Part shown: piece by piece, positions 10,475 to 21,500 of the stretch
How positions within the stretch are numbered: the first letter of the stretch is position 1
Layout of the letters: each line of letters begins with the position of its first letter
Assembly: GCA_018716305.1 (NCBI GenBank)
Contig: DVKB01000014.1
Coordinates: 1-64,000 of the forward strand
Direction of reading: 5' to 3'
DNA length: 64,000 nucleotides
Source of the DNA: Candidatus Scatomonas merdigallinarum
Lineage (GTDB): Bacteria > Bacillota > Clostridia > Lachnospirales > Lachnospiraceae
Made by a program: the position numbers and the translations under genes
Notes under the pieces: model-generated
Seen by the model: only the letters and a program-made list of their open reading frames with translations
Told to the model about the DNA's origin: nothing
Database searches by the model: none

Positions 10475-11704
10475 ATGGAGGAATACAGCAGCTACTTTCT
10501 TATGAAGCCGGAGGAAGCGCCCGCCTATGTGCAGGCAAAGCTTCATTATTTCCCGGAAGGGGACAGGCTGTCGGGAAAGGAAATCGGAGACGGAAATATC
10601 AACTATGTATTCCGGGTGACCGATGAGGATACGGGAAAATCCATCATTGTCAAGCAGGCAGGGCTGAAGACCCGGATTGAGCCGGATCTGGGGGTTTCTA
10701 CAGACCGGGGAAGGATCGAGGCCCGGATTCTGAAGCTGCAGAATGAATACGCTCCGGGGCTGGTGCCCAGGATCTACCTCTATGATGAGGTGATGTGCGC
10801 CATGATTATGGAGGATATGACCGGCCATACCATGATGCGCACCGGTCTGCTGCAGCATCAGACATACCTCCGGTTCGCGGAGGATATCACCACCTTCCTG
10901 GCGAACTGTCTGTTGCGCACCTCTGACCTGGTGATGGATCACAAGGAAAAGAAAAAGCTGGTGGGAGAATTTATTAATCCGGATCTCTGCGGCATCACCG
11001 AGGACCTGGTGCTGATGGAGCCTTATAATGACATCTACGGCAGGAATCATGTGTTTGCTCCCAACAGAGATTTTATCCGGAGGGAAGTCTATGAGGATGA
11101 GGCCCTCCGCCTGGAGGCGGCCAAGCTGAAATTTGAATTTATGAATCACGCCCAGGCCCTGATCCATGGGGATCTGCACACAGGTTCCGTGTTTATCAAC
11201 CAGGAACATACCTATGTGTTTGATCCGGAATTTGCCTTCTACGGCCCCATGGGCTACGACATCGGCAATGTGGTCATGAACCTTCTGTTTGCCTGGTGCA
11301 ACGGGGAGGCGGTCATGGAGGACGGGAAAGAGAAGGAGGATTTCCTGGACTGGTGCATGGACGCCATGGCGGATACGGTGGATCTGTTTGTGCAGAAATA
11401 CGACGCGGTCTTTGATCAGTATGTGACGGAGCCTATGGCAAAGGTTCCGGGCTTTAAATCCTGGTATCTGTCCGGAATTCTCTCCGACACCGCGGGTTAC
11501 GCGGGAACAGAGGGACTGCGCCGGGTTCACGGCATGGCCAATGTAAAGGATCTTACTTCCATTGAGGATGCGGAGAAAAGAGCCAGGGCGGAACGGATCG
11601 TTATTACCTTTTCCAAGGACTGTATTATGAACCGGACCGGCTTTATCTGCGGGGCGGATTACACAGCGGCGGCGGAGAGAGCGGTTAAGGCTCACAGCTG
11701 CTGA
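10475..11704 (+). CDS. mtnK: S-methyl-5-thioribose kinase
   Basis: GDGNINYVFRV, IVKQAG, IHGDLHTGSVFI, DPEFAFYGPMGYDIG motifs; followed by mtnA. Confidence 0.92.
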   Translation: MEEYSSYFLMKPEEAPAYVQAKLHYFPEGDRLSGKEIGDGNINYVFRVTDEDTGKSIIVKQAGLKTRIEPDLGVSTDRGRIEARILKLQNEYAPGLVPRIYLYDEVMCAMIMEDMTGHTMMRTGLLQHQTYLRFAEDITTFLANCLLRTSDLVMDHKEKKKLVGEFINPDLCGITEDLVLMEPYNDIYGRNHVFAPNRDFIRREVYEDEALRLEAAKLKFEFMNHAQALIHGDLHTGSVFINQEHTYVFDPEFAFYGPMGYDIGNVVMNLLFAWCNGEAVMEDGKEKEDFLDWCMDAMADTVDLFVQKYDAVFDQYVTEPMAKVPGFKSWYLSGILSDTAGYAGTEGLRRVHGMANVKDLTSIEDAEKRARAERIVITFSKDCIMNRTGFICGADYTAAAERAVKAHSC

Positions 11705-11715
11705 CGGAGGAAAAA

Positions 11716-12816
11716 ATGGAAGAAAAAAGAAAGACCATCGGAGAGTACGATACTGTCTGGCTGGAGGAAGAACGCCACGCGCTGGCCATCATCGATCAGA
11801 CCAGACTGCCCGGAGAGACGGAAATCCTGTATCTTACGGAGCAGAAAGACATATGGAACGCCATTTATCTCCTCCAGGTCCGGGGGGCTCCGGCCATCGG
11901 AGTGGCGGCGGGGATTGCCGTCTATCTGGCAGCCCGGCAGATACATACCGGGGATTATGAAGAATTTTACCGGGAATTCCGGAAGGCATCAGACTACTTG
12001 AATTCGTCCCGTCCCACGGCGGTAAACCTTTCCTGGGCCCTGAAGCGCCAGGAACGGGTGGTAAAGGCTATGCGGGGCCGTCCGGTTCCGGAGATCGTGG
12101 AAGCCCTTCACAGGGAGGCTCTGAAGATCCGGGAAGAGGACATTCAGGTCTGCCGGGCCATTGGAGAAAATGGACTGACCCTGGTGAAACCGGGAGACGG
12201 ACTGCTGACCCACTGCAACGCGGGCAAGCTGGCCGCCGTCCGCTACGGCACGGCCACCGCGCCCATGTATCTGGGCCATGAGAGAGGCTATCATTTCCGG
12301 ATCTTCGCGGATGAGACAAGACCCCTGCTGCAGGGGGCCAGGCTGACTGCCTGCGAGCTGCAGGAGGCAGGAATGGACGTGACGCTGATCTGTGACAATA
12401 TGTCAGCCGCGGTTATGCGCAGCGGCCGGGTCAACGCTGTTTTTGTGGGCTGCGACCGGGTGGCGGCCAATGGGGACACCGCCAACAAAATCGGCACCTC
12501 CATGGCGGCTCTGGCGGCGAAGCGTTATGGGATTCCCTTTTATGTCTGCGCTCCCACCTCTACCATTGATATGGATACACCCAGCGGAAAAGAGATCTGT
12601 ATCGAGGAACGCAAACCGGAGGAAATCACGGATATGTGGTATGAAAAGCCCATGGCGCCTAAGGGGGTGAAGGTCTGCAATCCTGCCTTCGACGTGACAG
12701 ACAGCGATCTTATCACCGCTTTTGTCACAGAATACGGGGTAGTGCGCCCGCCCTATCCGGAAGCCTTCCGGGAACTCTTTCTAAAGAAAGAATTAAAAAA
12801 GAGCCAGTCATATTGA
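11716..12816 (+). CDS. mtnA: S-methyl-5-thioribose-1-phosphate isomerase
   Basis: RGAPAIGVAA, THCNAGKLA, DNMSAAVM, GCDRVAANGDTANKIGT motifs. Confidence 0.95.
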   Translation: MEEKRKTIGEYDTVWLEEERHALAIIDQTRLPGETEILYLTEQKDIWNAIYLLQVRGAPAIGVAAGIAVYLAARQIHTGDYEEFYREFRKASDYLNSSRPTAVNLSWALKRQERVVKAMRGRPVPEIVEALHREALKIREEDIQVCRAIGENGLTLVKPGDGLLTHCNAGKLAAVRYGTATAPMYLGHERGYHFRIFADETRPLLQGARLTACELQEAGMDVTLICDNMSAAVMRSGRVNAVFVGCDRVAANGDTANKIGTSMAALAAKRYGIPFYVCAPTSTIDMDTPSGKEICIEERKPEEITDMWYEKPMAPKGVKVCNPAFDVTDSDLITAFVTEYGVVRPPYPEAFRELFLKKELKKSQSY

Positions 12817-12829
12817 CTGGCTCTTTTTG
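12801..12829 (+). terminator. Rho-independent terminator of mtnKA
   Basis: GAGCCAGTCA-TAT-TGACTGGCTC followed by TTTTT. Confidence 0.85.
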
Positions 12830-12841
12830 CGGCGGTATAGT
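12813..12841 (+). promoter_or_regulatory. Putative dnaK promoter (TTGACT-N17-TATAGT) overlapping the preceding terminator
   Basis: Hexamers and spacing read directly; no CIRCE-like inverted repeat seen. Confidence 0.6.
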
Positions 12842-12897
12842 GGAAAAAGCGGCGGGACACCGCCGGGATCAGTCATGAGACGAAGGAGCAGACAAAC

Positions 12898-14655
12898 ATG
12901 AGCAAAGTAATAGGAATTGATCTGGGGACTACCAACAGCTGCGTGGCGGTGCTGGAGGGCGGCGAGCCGGCGGTGATCCCCAACGCGGAAGGGATGCGGA
13001 CCACTCCCTCAGTGGTGGCCTTTGCCAAAAGCGGGGACCTGCTGGTGGGGGACGTGGCCAAGCGTCAGGCGGCTACCAACGTAAGCCGCACCATCTCCTC
13101 CATCAAACGGGAAATGGGAACGGATACCCGCATCAAGATAGACGGAAAAGATTTTTCTCCCCAGGAGATCTCCGCTTTTATTCTGAAAAAGCTGAAAAAA
13201 GACGCGGAAGCCTATCTGGGCGAGACGGTCAGCGAGGCGGTGATTACGGTGCCGGCGTATTTCAACGACGCTCAGAGGCAGGCCACCAAGGACGCGGGGC
13301 GGATCGCGGGGTTAAATGTACTGCGGATCATCAATGAGCCCACATCGGCGGCTCTGGCCTACGGGCTGGATCACGGCAAGCCCCAGAAGATTATGGTTTA
13401 CGATCTGGGAGGAGGAACTTTCGATGTGTCCCTCATCGAGATCGGGGATAATCTCATTGAGGTGCTGGCTACCGCCGGCGACAACCGTCTGGGAGGAGAT
13501 GATTTTGACGCCAGACTGACCGAGTATATTGTGCAGGAATACATCCGCACCAACCGGGTCAACCTGTCCAAGGATATGTCCGCCATGCAGAGGATCCGGG
13601 AAGCGGCGGAGGAAGCCAAGAAGACCCTGTCCAATCAGACCGTGACCACCATCAATCTCCCCTTTGTAGCTACGGTAAAGGGGGAGCCGGTGCATCTGGA
13701 AATGGAGATCACCCGCAGCAAGTTTGAGGAGCTCACCAGAGATCTGGTGGACCGGACCGAGGCTCCGGTGCGGAAGGTGTTAAGCGACGGCGGCGTCAGT
13801 GTTTCCGAGCTGGGCATGGTGCTGCTGGTAGGCGGCTCTACCCGGATGCCCGCGGTCCAGGAGAAGGTACGCCAGCTTACCGGAAAGGAGCCTTCCCACA
13901 GCCTGAACCCCGATGAGTGCGTGGCAATCGGCGCTGCTGTTCAGGGAGGCAAGCTGGGCGGAGAGATTACTGCCGGAAACGCGGCGGAGATCATTCTCAT
14001 GGATGTAACGCCCCTGTCTCTGGCCATTGAGACCGTGGGGGGCATCGCCACCAAGATTATTGACCGGAATACCACCATCCCCACCCGACACAGCCAGGTG
14101 TTTTCCACGGCGGCTAATTTCCAGACTTCCGTGGAAATCAAGGTTCTCCAGGGAGAGAGACAGTTTGCCAAGGACAATACCCTTCTTGGCACTTTCCGAT
14201 TAAGCGGCATTAAGCGGGCGCCGGCGGGAGTGCCCCAGATCGAGGTGACCTTCGACATTGACGCCAACGGCATCGTCAATGTTTCCGCCAAAGATCTGGG
14301 AACCGGCAAGCAGAAGCAGATCACCATCACCGCCCGTTCCAAGCTCTCCGAGGATGAGATTGAGCAGGCCATCCGGGACGCCCAGGCCTTCGCGGGGGAG
14401 GATACCAGCCGCAAACGCCACTGGGATGTACTGAATGACGCCCAGAACGCTGCTTTGGGGGCGGAGCAGTATCTGAACCAGAATAAGAAGACCCTGAGCC
14501 GGGAGGATAAGCGGAACATCAAGGGAGAGATTGCCGCGATGCAGAAACTGATCCGGGGCAAAAAGCCGGAAAAAATGTCGGATCAGGAGGCGGATTATAT
14601 CGAAGCCCAGGCGGGACGGCTGAAAGCCATGACAGGACAGAATTCCGAAAACTGA
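12898..14655 (+). CDS. dnaK: Hsp70 / DnaK-family chaperone
   Basis: [46 protein letters not shown]; 585 aa, no grpE/dnaJ neighbours. Confidence 0.94.
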   Translation: MSKVIGIDLGTTNSCVAVLEGGEPAVIPNAEGMRTTPSVVAFAKSGDLLVGDVAKRQAATNVSRTISSIKREMGTDTRIKIDGKDFSPQEISAFILKKLKKDAEAYLGETVSEAVITVPAYFNDAQRQATKDAGRIAGLNVLRIINEPTSAALAYGLDHGKPQKIMVYDLGGGTFDVSLIEIGDNLIEVLATAGDNRLGGDDFDARLTEYIVQEYIRTNRVNLSKDMSAMQRIREAAEEAKKTLSNQTVTTINLPFVATVKGEPVHLEMEITRSKFEELTRDLVDRTEAPVRKVLSDGGVSVSELGMVLLVGGSTRMPAVQEKVRQLTGKEPSHSLNPDECVAIGAAVQGGKLGGEITAGNAAEIILMDVTPLSLAIETVGGIATKIIDRNTTIPTRHSQVFSTAANFQTSVEIKVLQGERQFAKDNTLLGTFRLSGIKRAPAGVPQIEVTFDIDANGIVNVSAKDLGTGKQKQITITARSKLSEDEIEQAIRDAQAFAGEDTSRKRHWDVLNDAQNAALGAEQYLNQNKKTLSREDKRNIKGEIAAMQKLIRGKKPEKMSDQEADYIEAQAGRLKAMTGQNSEN

Positions 14656-14663
14656 CAGAATAC

Positions 14664-14708
14664 AGCGCGGGAACACGCAAGACTACCCTTGCATTCCCGC
14701 GCTTTTTG
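14664..14708 (+). terminator. Terminator after dnaK
   Basis: AGCGCGGGAA..CGCAAG..CTTGC..TTCCCGCGCT followed by TTTTT. Confidence 0.75.
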
Positions 14709-14753
14709 TTATATGATGGAACACAGAAAATTTAACGCGACGGGAGGTATACT

Positions 14754-15674
14754 ATGCGACACATTATGAGTCCCCTGGATTTTTCCGTGGAAGAGCTGGA
14801 TCAGATGATGGATCTGGCGGTGGACATTGAAAAACATCCGGACAAATACGCGCATGCCTGCGACGGCAAAAAAATCGCGACTCTGTTTTACGAACCCAGT
14901 ACCAGAACACGTTTAAGCTTTGAGACAGCCATGCTGAACCTGGGCGGTTCCGTCATCGGGTTTGCCTCCGCGGATTCCAGTTCCGCTTCCAAAGGCGAGA
15001 GCGTAGCCGATACAATCCGTGTTATCAGCTGTTTCGCAGATATATGCGCCATGAGACATCCCAAGGAGGGAGCGCCTCTCGTGGCTTCTCAGGTTTCTTC
15101 TATTCCCGTGATCAATGCCGGCGACGGCGGTCATCAGCATCCCACTCAGACATTAACCGATCTGCTCACTATCCGCTCCCTGAAGGGACGGCTGAGCAAT
15201 CTGACCATCGGTCTCTGCGGAGACCTGAAATTCGGCCGCACCGTTCATTCTCTCATCAGCGCTCTGGTGCGCTACACGGGAATGAAGTTCATACTGATCT
15301 CTCCGGAGGAGCTGAAAGTGCCCTCCTACATCCGGGAGGACGTTCTTAAAGCCAACCATGTGCAGTATGAAGAGGTGATCCGGCTGGAAGACGCCCTTCC
15401 CAAACTGGATATCCTCTACATGACCCGGGTGCAGAGAGAACGCTTTTTTAACGAGGAAGACTACGTCCGCATGAAGGATTTTTATATTCTGGACAAGGCC
15501 AAAATGGAACTGGCCAGACCGGACATGTTTGTGCTGCATCCCCTTCCCAGAGTCAACGAGATTTCCGTGGAGGTGGACACTGACCCCAGAGCCGCCTATT
15601 TCCGTCAGGTACAGTACGGGGTCTACATCCGGATGGCTTTGATTCTCACACTGCTGGAGGTGAAAGTATGTTAA
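14754..15674 (+). CDS. pyrB: Aspartate carbamoyltransferase catalytic subunit
   Basis: [38 protein letters not shown] motifs. Confidence 0.96.
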   Translation: MRHIMSPLDFSVEELDQMMDLAVDIEKHPDKYAHACDGKKIATLFYEPSTRTRLSFETAMLNLGGSVIGFASADSSSASKGESVADTIRVISCFADICAMRHPKEGAPLVASQVSSIPVINAGDGGHQHPTQTLTDLLTIRSLKGRLSNLTIGLCGDLKFGRTVHSLISALVRYTGMKFILISPEELKVPSYIREDVLKANHVQYEEVIRLEDALPKLDILYMTRVQRERFFNEEDYVRMKDFYILDKAKMELARPDMFVLHPLPRVNEISVEVDTDPRAAYFRQVQYGVYIRMALILTLLEVKVC

Positions 15675-16105
15675 ATGTAGGAGCGCTGGAAGAGGGGTTT
15701 GTTCTGGATCACATAAAGGCCGGAAAGGCCATGACCATTTACCACGACCTGAAGCTGGACAAACTGGACTGCTGCGTAGCCATTATCAAAAATGCCCGCA
15801 GCAATAAAATGGGGAAAAAAGATATCATTAAGGTGGAGTGTCCGGTGGACACCATGGATCTGGATATCCTGGGTTTCATCGATCACAATATCACCGTCAA
15901 TGTGATTTCCAACGGGAAAATTGTAGAGAAAAAGAAGCTGAAACTGCCCAAACAGGTGGTGAATGTGATCCGCTGCAAAAATCCCCGCTGCATCACCTCC
16001 ATTGAGCAGGAACTGGATCAGGTCTTTGTGCTGACAGATCCGGAGAAAGAAGTATACCGCTGCAAATACTGCGAAGAAAAGTATCACGGCAGCCGCAACA
16101 AGTAA
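15668..16105 (+). CDS. pyrI: Aspartate carbamoyltransferase regulatory subunit
   Basis: Zn-binding CKNPRCIT...YRCKYCE; overlaps pyrB end. Confidence 0.95.
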   Translation: MLNVGALEEGFVLDHIKAGKAMTIYHDLKLDKLDCCVAIIKNARSNKMGKKDIIKVECPVDTMDLDILGFIDHNITVNVISNGKIVEKKKLKLPKQVVNVIRCKNPRCITSIEQELDQVFVLTDPEKEVYRCKYCEEKYHGSRNK

Positions 16106-16128
16106 AGGAAAGGAAGAGCGGCCCATTT

Positions 16129-17433
16129 ATGGATCATATTATTTCGAAGCTGCTGATCTACGGGGATCTTCCCAAAGACAGCATCCTGGCGCAGATGGCG
16201 GATATCTGCAGACAGGCCAGAGAACATACCCAGGGAAAGGATCAGCTGGCAGCCAGAGTCTACCATCAGGTAAAACAGATTCTGGTAATTGCCACAGACT
16301 ATGGCTTCGACCGGAATCTGTGGCAGAACTACCTGACCTTTCTTCTGATGACAGATGAAAATCCCTTCAGCCTCACCTGTGAAAAAACCGGGGCCCAGGA
16401 GGGCAGCGTCAACTATTTCGCAAAACAGGATTTTAAGGCTTTCCGGGAACTGTTCCACTATGACTTCCGCTGGCTGGAGGAGGAGCTTTCCCTGGACTGC
16501 TTCTCCCGCCTGACGGATTACAAAGCCATTGTAAAGCCGGAGCTTATGTACAACAAAAACGTCAGTGAAAAGGTCCGGGCCCTCAGCGAGAGGCTGGATC
16601 AGGCGGAAGATGAGAATGCTTTTTTTGACCTGGTGACAGAGTTTTACCGGGATTTCGGCGTGGGAATGTTCGGCCTGAACAAAGCCTTCCGCATCGCTTC
16701 CTCGGAAGAGGGGAAGATCGTCTTTCATGCCATTAACAATATGGACCGGGTGATGCTGGACGACCTGGTGGGGTACGAGATCCAGAAGAAGAAACTGGTG
16801 GACAATACCAGAGCCTTTGTGGAAGGCCGGAAAGCCAACAACTGCCTGCTGTTCGGAGATTCGGGAACCGGAAAATCCACCAGCATCAAGGCCATTGTCA
16901 ACGAATTTTACCCCCAGGGGCTGCGGATGATCGAGATTTACAAGCATCAGTTTAAGGATCTCTCCAACGTCATCGCCCAGATCAAAAACAGAAATTATAA
17001 ATTCATCATTTACATGGATGATCTTTCCTTTGAGGAATTTGAGATCGAGTATAAATTCCTGAAGGCAGTCATTGAGGGAGGGGTGGAGACTAAGCCGGAA
17101 AATGTGCTGATTTACGCCACCTCCAACCGGCGCCATCTGATCAAGGAAAACTGGAGCGACCGGGACGACATGGAGACCGGGGCCGGCATCCACCGGTCGG
17201 ATACCATTGAGGAAAAGCTTTCCCTGGTAAACCGGTTCGGCGTTACGATCTGCTATTCCAAGCCTACCCAGCAGGAGTATTTCCATATTGTGGAGGAACT
17301 GGCCGGGAAAGCAGGTCTGGATCTTCCGGAGAGGGAACTCCGGGCGGAAGCCAACAAGTGGGAACTGAGCCACGGAGGCATTTCCGGAAGGACGGCCCAG
17401 CAGTTTATTACCTATCTGCAGGGACAGGCTTAA
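16129..17433 (+). CDS. DUF815 family AAA ATPase
   Basis: LLFGDSGTGKSTSIKAI, FIIYMDDLSFEEFE, IYATSNRRHLIKE typical of DUF815. Confidence 0.88.
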   Translation: MDHIISKLLIYGDLPKDSILAQMADICRQAREHTQGKDQLAARVYHQVKQILVIATDYGFDRNLWQNYLTFLLMTDENPFSLTCEKTGAQEGSVNYFAKQDFKAFRELFHYDFRWLEEELSLDCFSRLTDYKAIVKPELMYNKNVSEKVRALSERLDQAEDENAFFDLVTEFYRDFGVGMFGLNKAFRIASSEEGKIVFHAINNMDRVMLDDLVGYEIQKKKLVDNTRAFVEGRKANNCLLFGDSGTGKSTSIKAIVNEFYPQGLRMIEIYKHQFKDLSNVIAQIKNRNYKFIIYMDDLSFEEFEIEYKFLKAVIEGGVETKPENVLIYATSNRRHLIKENWSDRDDMETGAGIHRSDTIEEKLSLVNRFGVTICYSKPTQQEYFHIVEELAGKAGLDLPERELRAEANKWELSHGGISGRTAQQFITYLQGQA

Positions 17434-17500
17434 AGCCGCGGTTGGGGCTTTTATGTAAAATTCGATTTTTTACTTTACTCCGGGAGGTTTTATCGTTATC

Positions 17501-18799
17501 ATGGATTACAGAGAGGCGCGTGCCTACATTGAGGAACAGCAGAGGTACGGCGGTGAAATGAGCCTGGGTCCCATCCGGGCTCTTCTGGAGGAACTGGGGC
17601 ATCCGGAGCGGTGTCTCAGGTTTGTCCATATTGCCGGAACCAACGGAAAGGGAAGCATCCTTTCCTATATTTCCACAGCGCTTACCCACGCGGGCTACCG
17701 GGTGGGTCGTTATATATCCCCTACTTTGTACAGCTACCGGGAACGGTTCCAGGTAAACGGAAGCTTTATATCCCGAGAAGAATATGTGGAATTTGCTGAA
17801 AAAATCCGGCAGGCAGTGGAGAACATCGCGGAGCGGGGCGGCAGGAAGCCCTCTCCCTTTGAACTCGAGACCGTGCTGGGCTTTTTATATTTCCGGGCCC
17901 GGAACTGTGATCTGGTGGTGCTGGAGTGCGGAATGGGAGGCCGGGATGACGCTACCAATGTGATTCCCGCCCCGGAACTGTGTGTGTTTGCTTCCATCAG
18001 CCTGGACCATACTCAGTATCTGGGGGGCACGCTGGAAGAGATCGCCGCGGTAAAGGCCGGGATTCTGAAGGAAGGAACCTGGGCCGTTATGGGCGGCCAG
18101 AAGCCGGAAGCTTCCAGAGTCCTGGAGAAAGTCTGTCTTGCAAAAAAGATTCCTTTTTTCAAGGCGGAGCCGGAGAAGGCATTGACGCAAAAGGACAGTC
18201 TGGAGGGCCAGGTATTTCTGTACCACGGTTACAGACTGGAAATTTCTCTGGCAGGAAGCTGCCAGAAGGAGAATGCGGTAACTGCCTTTGAAGCCCTGAA
18301 GGCTCTGCAGAAAAAAGGCTGGGCCTTGACGGACGCGCAGATTCTGGAGGGGATCCGGAAAACTCTCTGGCAGGGCCGCTTTACAAAAATCGGGGATCAT
18401 CCGCTGTTTTATGTGGACGGGGCCCATAATCCCGACGCGGCGGACAAGCTGCGGCAGTCGGTCAGACAGTATTTCGCGGGCAGGCGGCTGTTTTTTATTA
18501 TCGGAGTTTTAAAAGATAAGGACTACCGAAGGGTTGTTTCCATGACCGCCCCCCTGGCGGAGCAGATTTTTACCATTGAGACGCCGGACAATGACCGGGC
18601 TCTGCCGGCGGAAGAACTGGCGGAGGTCATCGCGGAATACAATCCCCGGGTCGCAGCCTGCCAAAGGATTTCTGACGCGGTGGAGCAGGCGTATCTGGCG
18701 GCGGGAAAAGACGATGTGATCCTGGCCTTCGGTTCATTGTCCTTTCTGGGAGAACTGACCCGGCAGGTATCAGAATACAGGGAGAGAATGAGATGTTAG
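17501..18799 (+). CDS. folC: Folylpolyglutamate synthase / dihydrofolate synthase
   Basis: HIAGTNGKGS, LECGMGGRDDATN, SLDHTQYLG, DGAHNPDAA motifs. Confidence 0.94.
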   Translation: MDYREARAYIEEQQRYGGEMSLGPIRALLEELGHPERCLRFVHIAGTNGKGSILSYISTALTHAGYRVGRYISPTLYSYRERFQVNGSFISREEYVEFAEKIRQAVENIAERGGRKPSPFELETVLGFLYFRARNCDLVVLECGMGGRDDATNVIPAPELCVFASISLDHTQYLGGTLEEIAAVKAGILKEGTWAVMGGQKPEASRVLEKVCLAKKIPFFKAEPEKALTQKDSLEGQVFLYHGYRLEISLAGSCQKENAVTAFEALKALQKKGWALTDAQILEGIRKTLWQGRFTKIGDHPLFYVDGAHNPDAADKLRQSVRQYFAGRRLFFIIGVLKDKDYRRVVSMTAPLAEQIFTIETPDNDRALPAEELAEVIAEYNPRVAACQRISDAVEQAYLAAGKDDVILAFGSLSFLGELTRQVSEYRERMRC

Positions 18800-19920
18800 A
18801 TTTGCAGGAAATCCGTAATAAAATAGATGAAATCGATGCCGGGATCCTGAGTTCCTTTGAAAAGAGGATGGAACTGGCAGAGCAGGTGGCGGCATATAAA
18901 ATTTCCGCGGGGAAACCGGTATTTGACGGAAAGCGGGAGGCAGAAAAGCTGAAGAATCTGGAGGAAGCGGCCTCCACCCCTTTTAACGCCAGGGGCGCCC
19001 GGGAATTGTTCCAGCACATCATTGCCGTCAGCCGCATGCGGCAGTATCAGCTGCTGGCTGAAAGAGGTGTGTCAAAAGAATCCTATGAGCAGGTGGACAG
19101 CCTTCCCGCGGAAAATGCCCGGGTGGTATTTCAGGGAGTGGAAGGAGCCTACAGTTTTGCTGCCATGAGAAGCTTTTTCGGGGAAAAGATCCGCAGCACG
19201 CATGTGGAAACCTGGAGGGAGGCCATGGAGCAGGTGGCTGCCGGCGAGGCGGACTACGCAGTGCTTCCCATTGAAAATTCCACGGCCGGAAGCGTCTCGG
19301 ATATTTATGATCTGATGACGGAATATCCGAATTATATTGTGGGCGAGGAAATCCTGGAGATCCGCCACACACTTATGGGTCTGCCGGGAGCATCCCTGGA
19401 GGACATCCGGACCGTCCTTTCCCACCCACAGGCCCTGTATCAGTGCCGGCATTTCCTGGAGAGCCATCCGCAATGGAAGCAGGAGAAAATGCTGAATACG
19501 GCTATGGCCGCGGAAAAAGTGGCGAGAGATCAGGATAAAAGCCAGGCAGCCATTGCCAGCCGCTTCGCGGCGGAGCATTTCGGACTGCGGATTCTTCAGG
19601 AGGAGGGACTGGCCGGAGAAAGCAATTCCACCCGCTTTGTGATCCTATCCAATCAGAAACGCTTTGTGAAGGGAGCGGGAAAGATCAGCATCTGTCTGGA
19701 GCTGCCCCACACCTGCGGAAGCCTTCACGGGATTCTGGCACATTTTGATTACAACGGCCTGAATATGACGAAAATTGAATCCCGGCCGATTCCCGGCCGG
19801 CCCTGGGAATATCGTTTTTTCATAGATTTTGAAGGAAATCTCGCGGAAGCGGCGGTAAAGAATGCCCTGCTCGGCATCCGCTCCGAGGCGGCGGCCCTGC
19901 GGATTCTGGGAAATTACTGA
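18793..19920 (+). CDS. pheA: Bifunctional chorismate mutase / prephenate dehydratase
   Basis: N-terminal CM helix IRNKIDEIDAGILSSFEKRMELAEQV; VFQGVEGAYSFAA, LPIENSTAGSV, ESRPIPGRPWEYRFFIDFEG. Confidence 0.94.
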   Translation: MLDLQEIRNKIDEIDAGILSSFEKRMELAEQVAAYKISAGKPVFDGKREAEKLKNLEEAASTPFNARGARELFQHIIAVSRMRQYQLLAERGVSKESYEQVDSLPAENARVVFQGVEGAYSFAAMRSFFGEKIRSTHVETWREAMEQVAAGEADYAVLPIENSTAGSVSDIYDLMTEYPNYIVGEEILEIRHTLMGLPGASLEDIRTVLSHPQALYQCRHFLESHPQWKQEKMLNTAMAAEKVARDQDKSQAAIASRFAAEHFGLRILQEEGLAGESNSTRFVILSNQKRFVKGAGKISICLELPHTCGSLHGILAHFDYNGLNMTKIESRPIPGRPWEYRFFIDFEGNLAEAAVKNALLGIRSEAAALRILGNY

Positions 19921-19946
19921 CTGCGGATCATGGAAAGGAGGAGCGT

Positions 19947-21488
19947 ATGCAGGTATCAACCTTTGCGGCCATTGACATCGGAAGCTACGATGTCACCCTG
20001 GAAATATTTGAAATATCGAAAAAGGCGGGGATTAAAAGTATAGACACCATACGCCACCGTCTGGAACTGGGCACGGACACCTATACCCACGGAAAGCTGG
20101 GCCCGAAAATGGAGGAAGAGCTCTGTACGGTGCTGAAAGATTTTGTGAGGATCATGAAAGGGTATCGGGTGGAGAGCTACCGGGCCATTGCCACCAGCTC
20201 TCTTAGGGAAGCGGAGAACAGTCTGTTTATTCTGGGAAAGATCCGCCAGGCCACCGGGCTGACTGTGGAGATTCTCAGCAATTCCGAACAGAGATTCTTA
20301 AGCTATAAGGCCATCGCTTCCATTGAAAGCCGCTTCAACAAAATGATTGAAAAGGGAACAGCGGTCATTGACGTGGACGGCGGCAGCATTCAGATTTCTC
20401 TTTTTGACAAGGACGCCCTGGTGACCACCCAGAATATCCGCATGGGAAATTTAAGGATCCGGGAGCGCCTTCTGCCCCTGAAAAACAACACCGCCAATTA
20501 TGAGCGCCTGGCGGAGGAACTGATCCGCAACGAGATTTTAAGCTTCAAGCGCATGTATCTGAAAGACCGGAAGATCGAGAATATTATGCTGATCGGCGAT
20601 TTTATTACAGATACTGTCTTCCGGGACACGGAGGACAAGGCCAGCCGTACAATTTCCAGAAGCGATTTTGACGCCTGGTATCAGAATATTGTGGAGCATT
20701 CCACCATGGAACTGGCTGTGACCATGGATGTGCCGGTGGAATACGCCTCCCTGCTGCGCCCCTCCGCTATTATTTATCACCGCCTCATTGAAGAGATGGG
20801 GGCGGCCATGATCTGGACCCCGGGCATTCATCTGGCCAGAGGCCTCGCCTATGAATACGCGGAGCAGAAGAAGCTGCTGAAGGTAAAGCACGACTTTGAA
20901 AATGATATTATTATGGCTGCCAAGAATATCGGCAAGCGGTACGCGGTAAACCGCGCCCACATTCAGAATATGGAAATGACAGCCATGGCCGTCTTCGACG
21001 CCATGAAGAGAGTTTACGGCCTGGGAGAGCGGGAGCGGCTGCTGCTGCGGATCGCCGTGATGCTCCATGATGTGGGAAAATATATCAGCATGAATTTCAT
21101 TGCCGAGAGTTCCTACAATATCATTATGAGCAACGAGATTATCGGCCTTTCCCATGCGGAACGGGAAACCATTGCCCTTATCGCCCGGTATAATACCAGA
21201 GAAATGCCGCCCTTTGAGGAATTGTCCCAGGAGACCAGCATCGATACCGGAAGATATCTTCTGGTGGCGGAGCTTACCGCTATTGTCCGCTATGCCAACA
21301 GTCTGGATCGAAGCCACATGCAGAAAGTGCAGTCCATCCGGGCGGTTTTGAGAGAGCAGGAGCTGCGGCTGTATCTGGAAGTGAACCGGGACTTTACCCT
21401 GGAGCAGGGGCTCATCGGAGAAAAGGCGGATTTCTTCTACGAAGTATTCAGCGTCCGGCCGGTGCTGAAAATTAAAAGACAGATATAG
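19947..21488 (+). CDS. Ppx/GppA-family phosphatase with C-terminal HD domain
   Basis: AAIDIGSYDVTLEI, IDVDGGSIQISLF; HD segment RIAVMLHDVGKYIS. Confidence 0.88.
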   Translation: MQVSTFAAIDIGSYDVTLEIFEISKKAGIKSIDTIRHRLELGTDTYTHGKLGPKMEEELCTVLKDFVRIMKGYRVESYRAIATSSLREAENSLFILGKIRQATGLTVEILSNSEQRFLSYKAIASIESRFNKMIEKGTAVIDVDGGSIQISLFDKDALVTTQNIRMGNLRIRERLLPLKNNTANYERLAEELIRNEILSFKRMYLKDRKIENIMLIGDFITDTVFRDTEDKASRTISRSDFDAWYQNIVEHSTMELAVTMDVPVEYASLLRPSAIIYHRLIEEMGAAMIWTPGIHLARGLAYEYAEQKKLLKVKHDFENDIIMAAKNIGKRYAVNRAHIQNMEMTAMAVFDAMKRVYGLGERERLLLRIAVMLHDVGKYISMNFIAESSYNIIMSNEIIGLSHAERETIALIARYNTREMPPFEELSQETSIDTGRYLLVAELTAIVRYANSLDRSHMQKVQSIRAVLREQELRLYLEVNRDFTLEQGLIGEKADFFYEVFSVRPVLKIKRQI

Positions 21489-21500
21489 GAGGTGTGAACC

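Noticed and set aside
10232-11695. 487-aa minus-strand ORF antisense to mtnK
   Set aside because: Same antisense artefact; His/Gln/Leu-rich composition typical of reversed codons.
16084-17373. 429-aa minus-strand ORF antisense to the DUF815 gene
   Set aside because: Sense strand encodes a clear AAA ATPase; antisense translation has no motifs.
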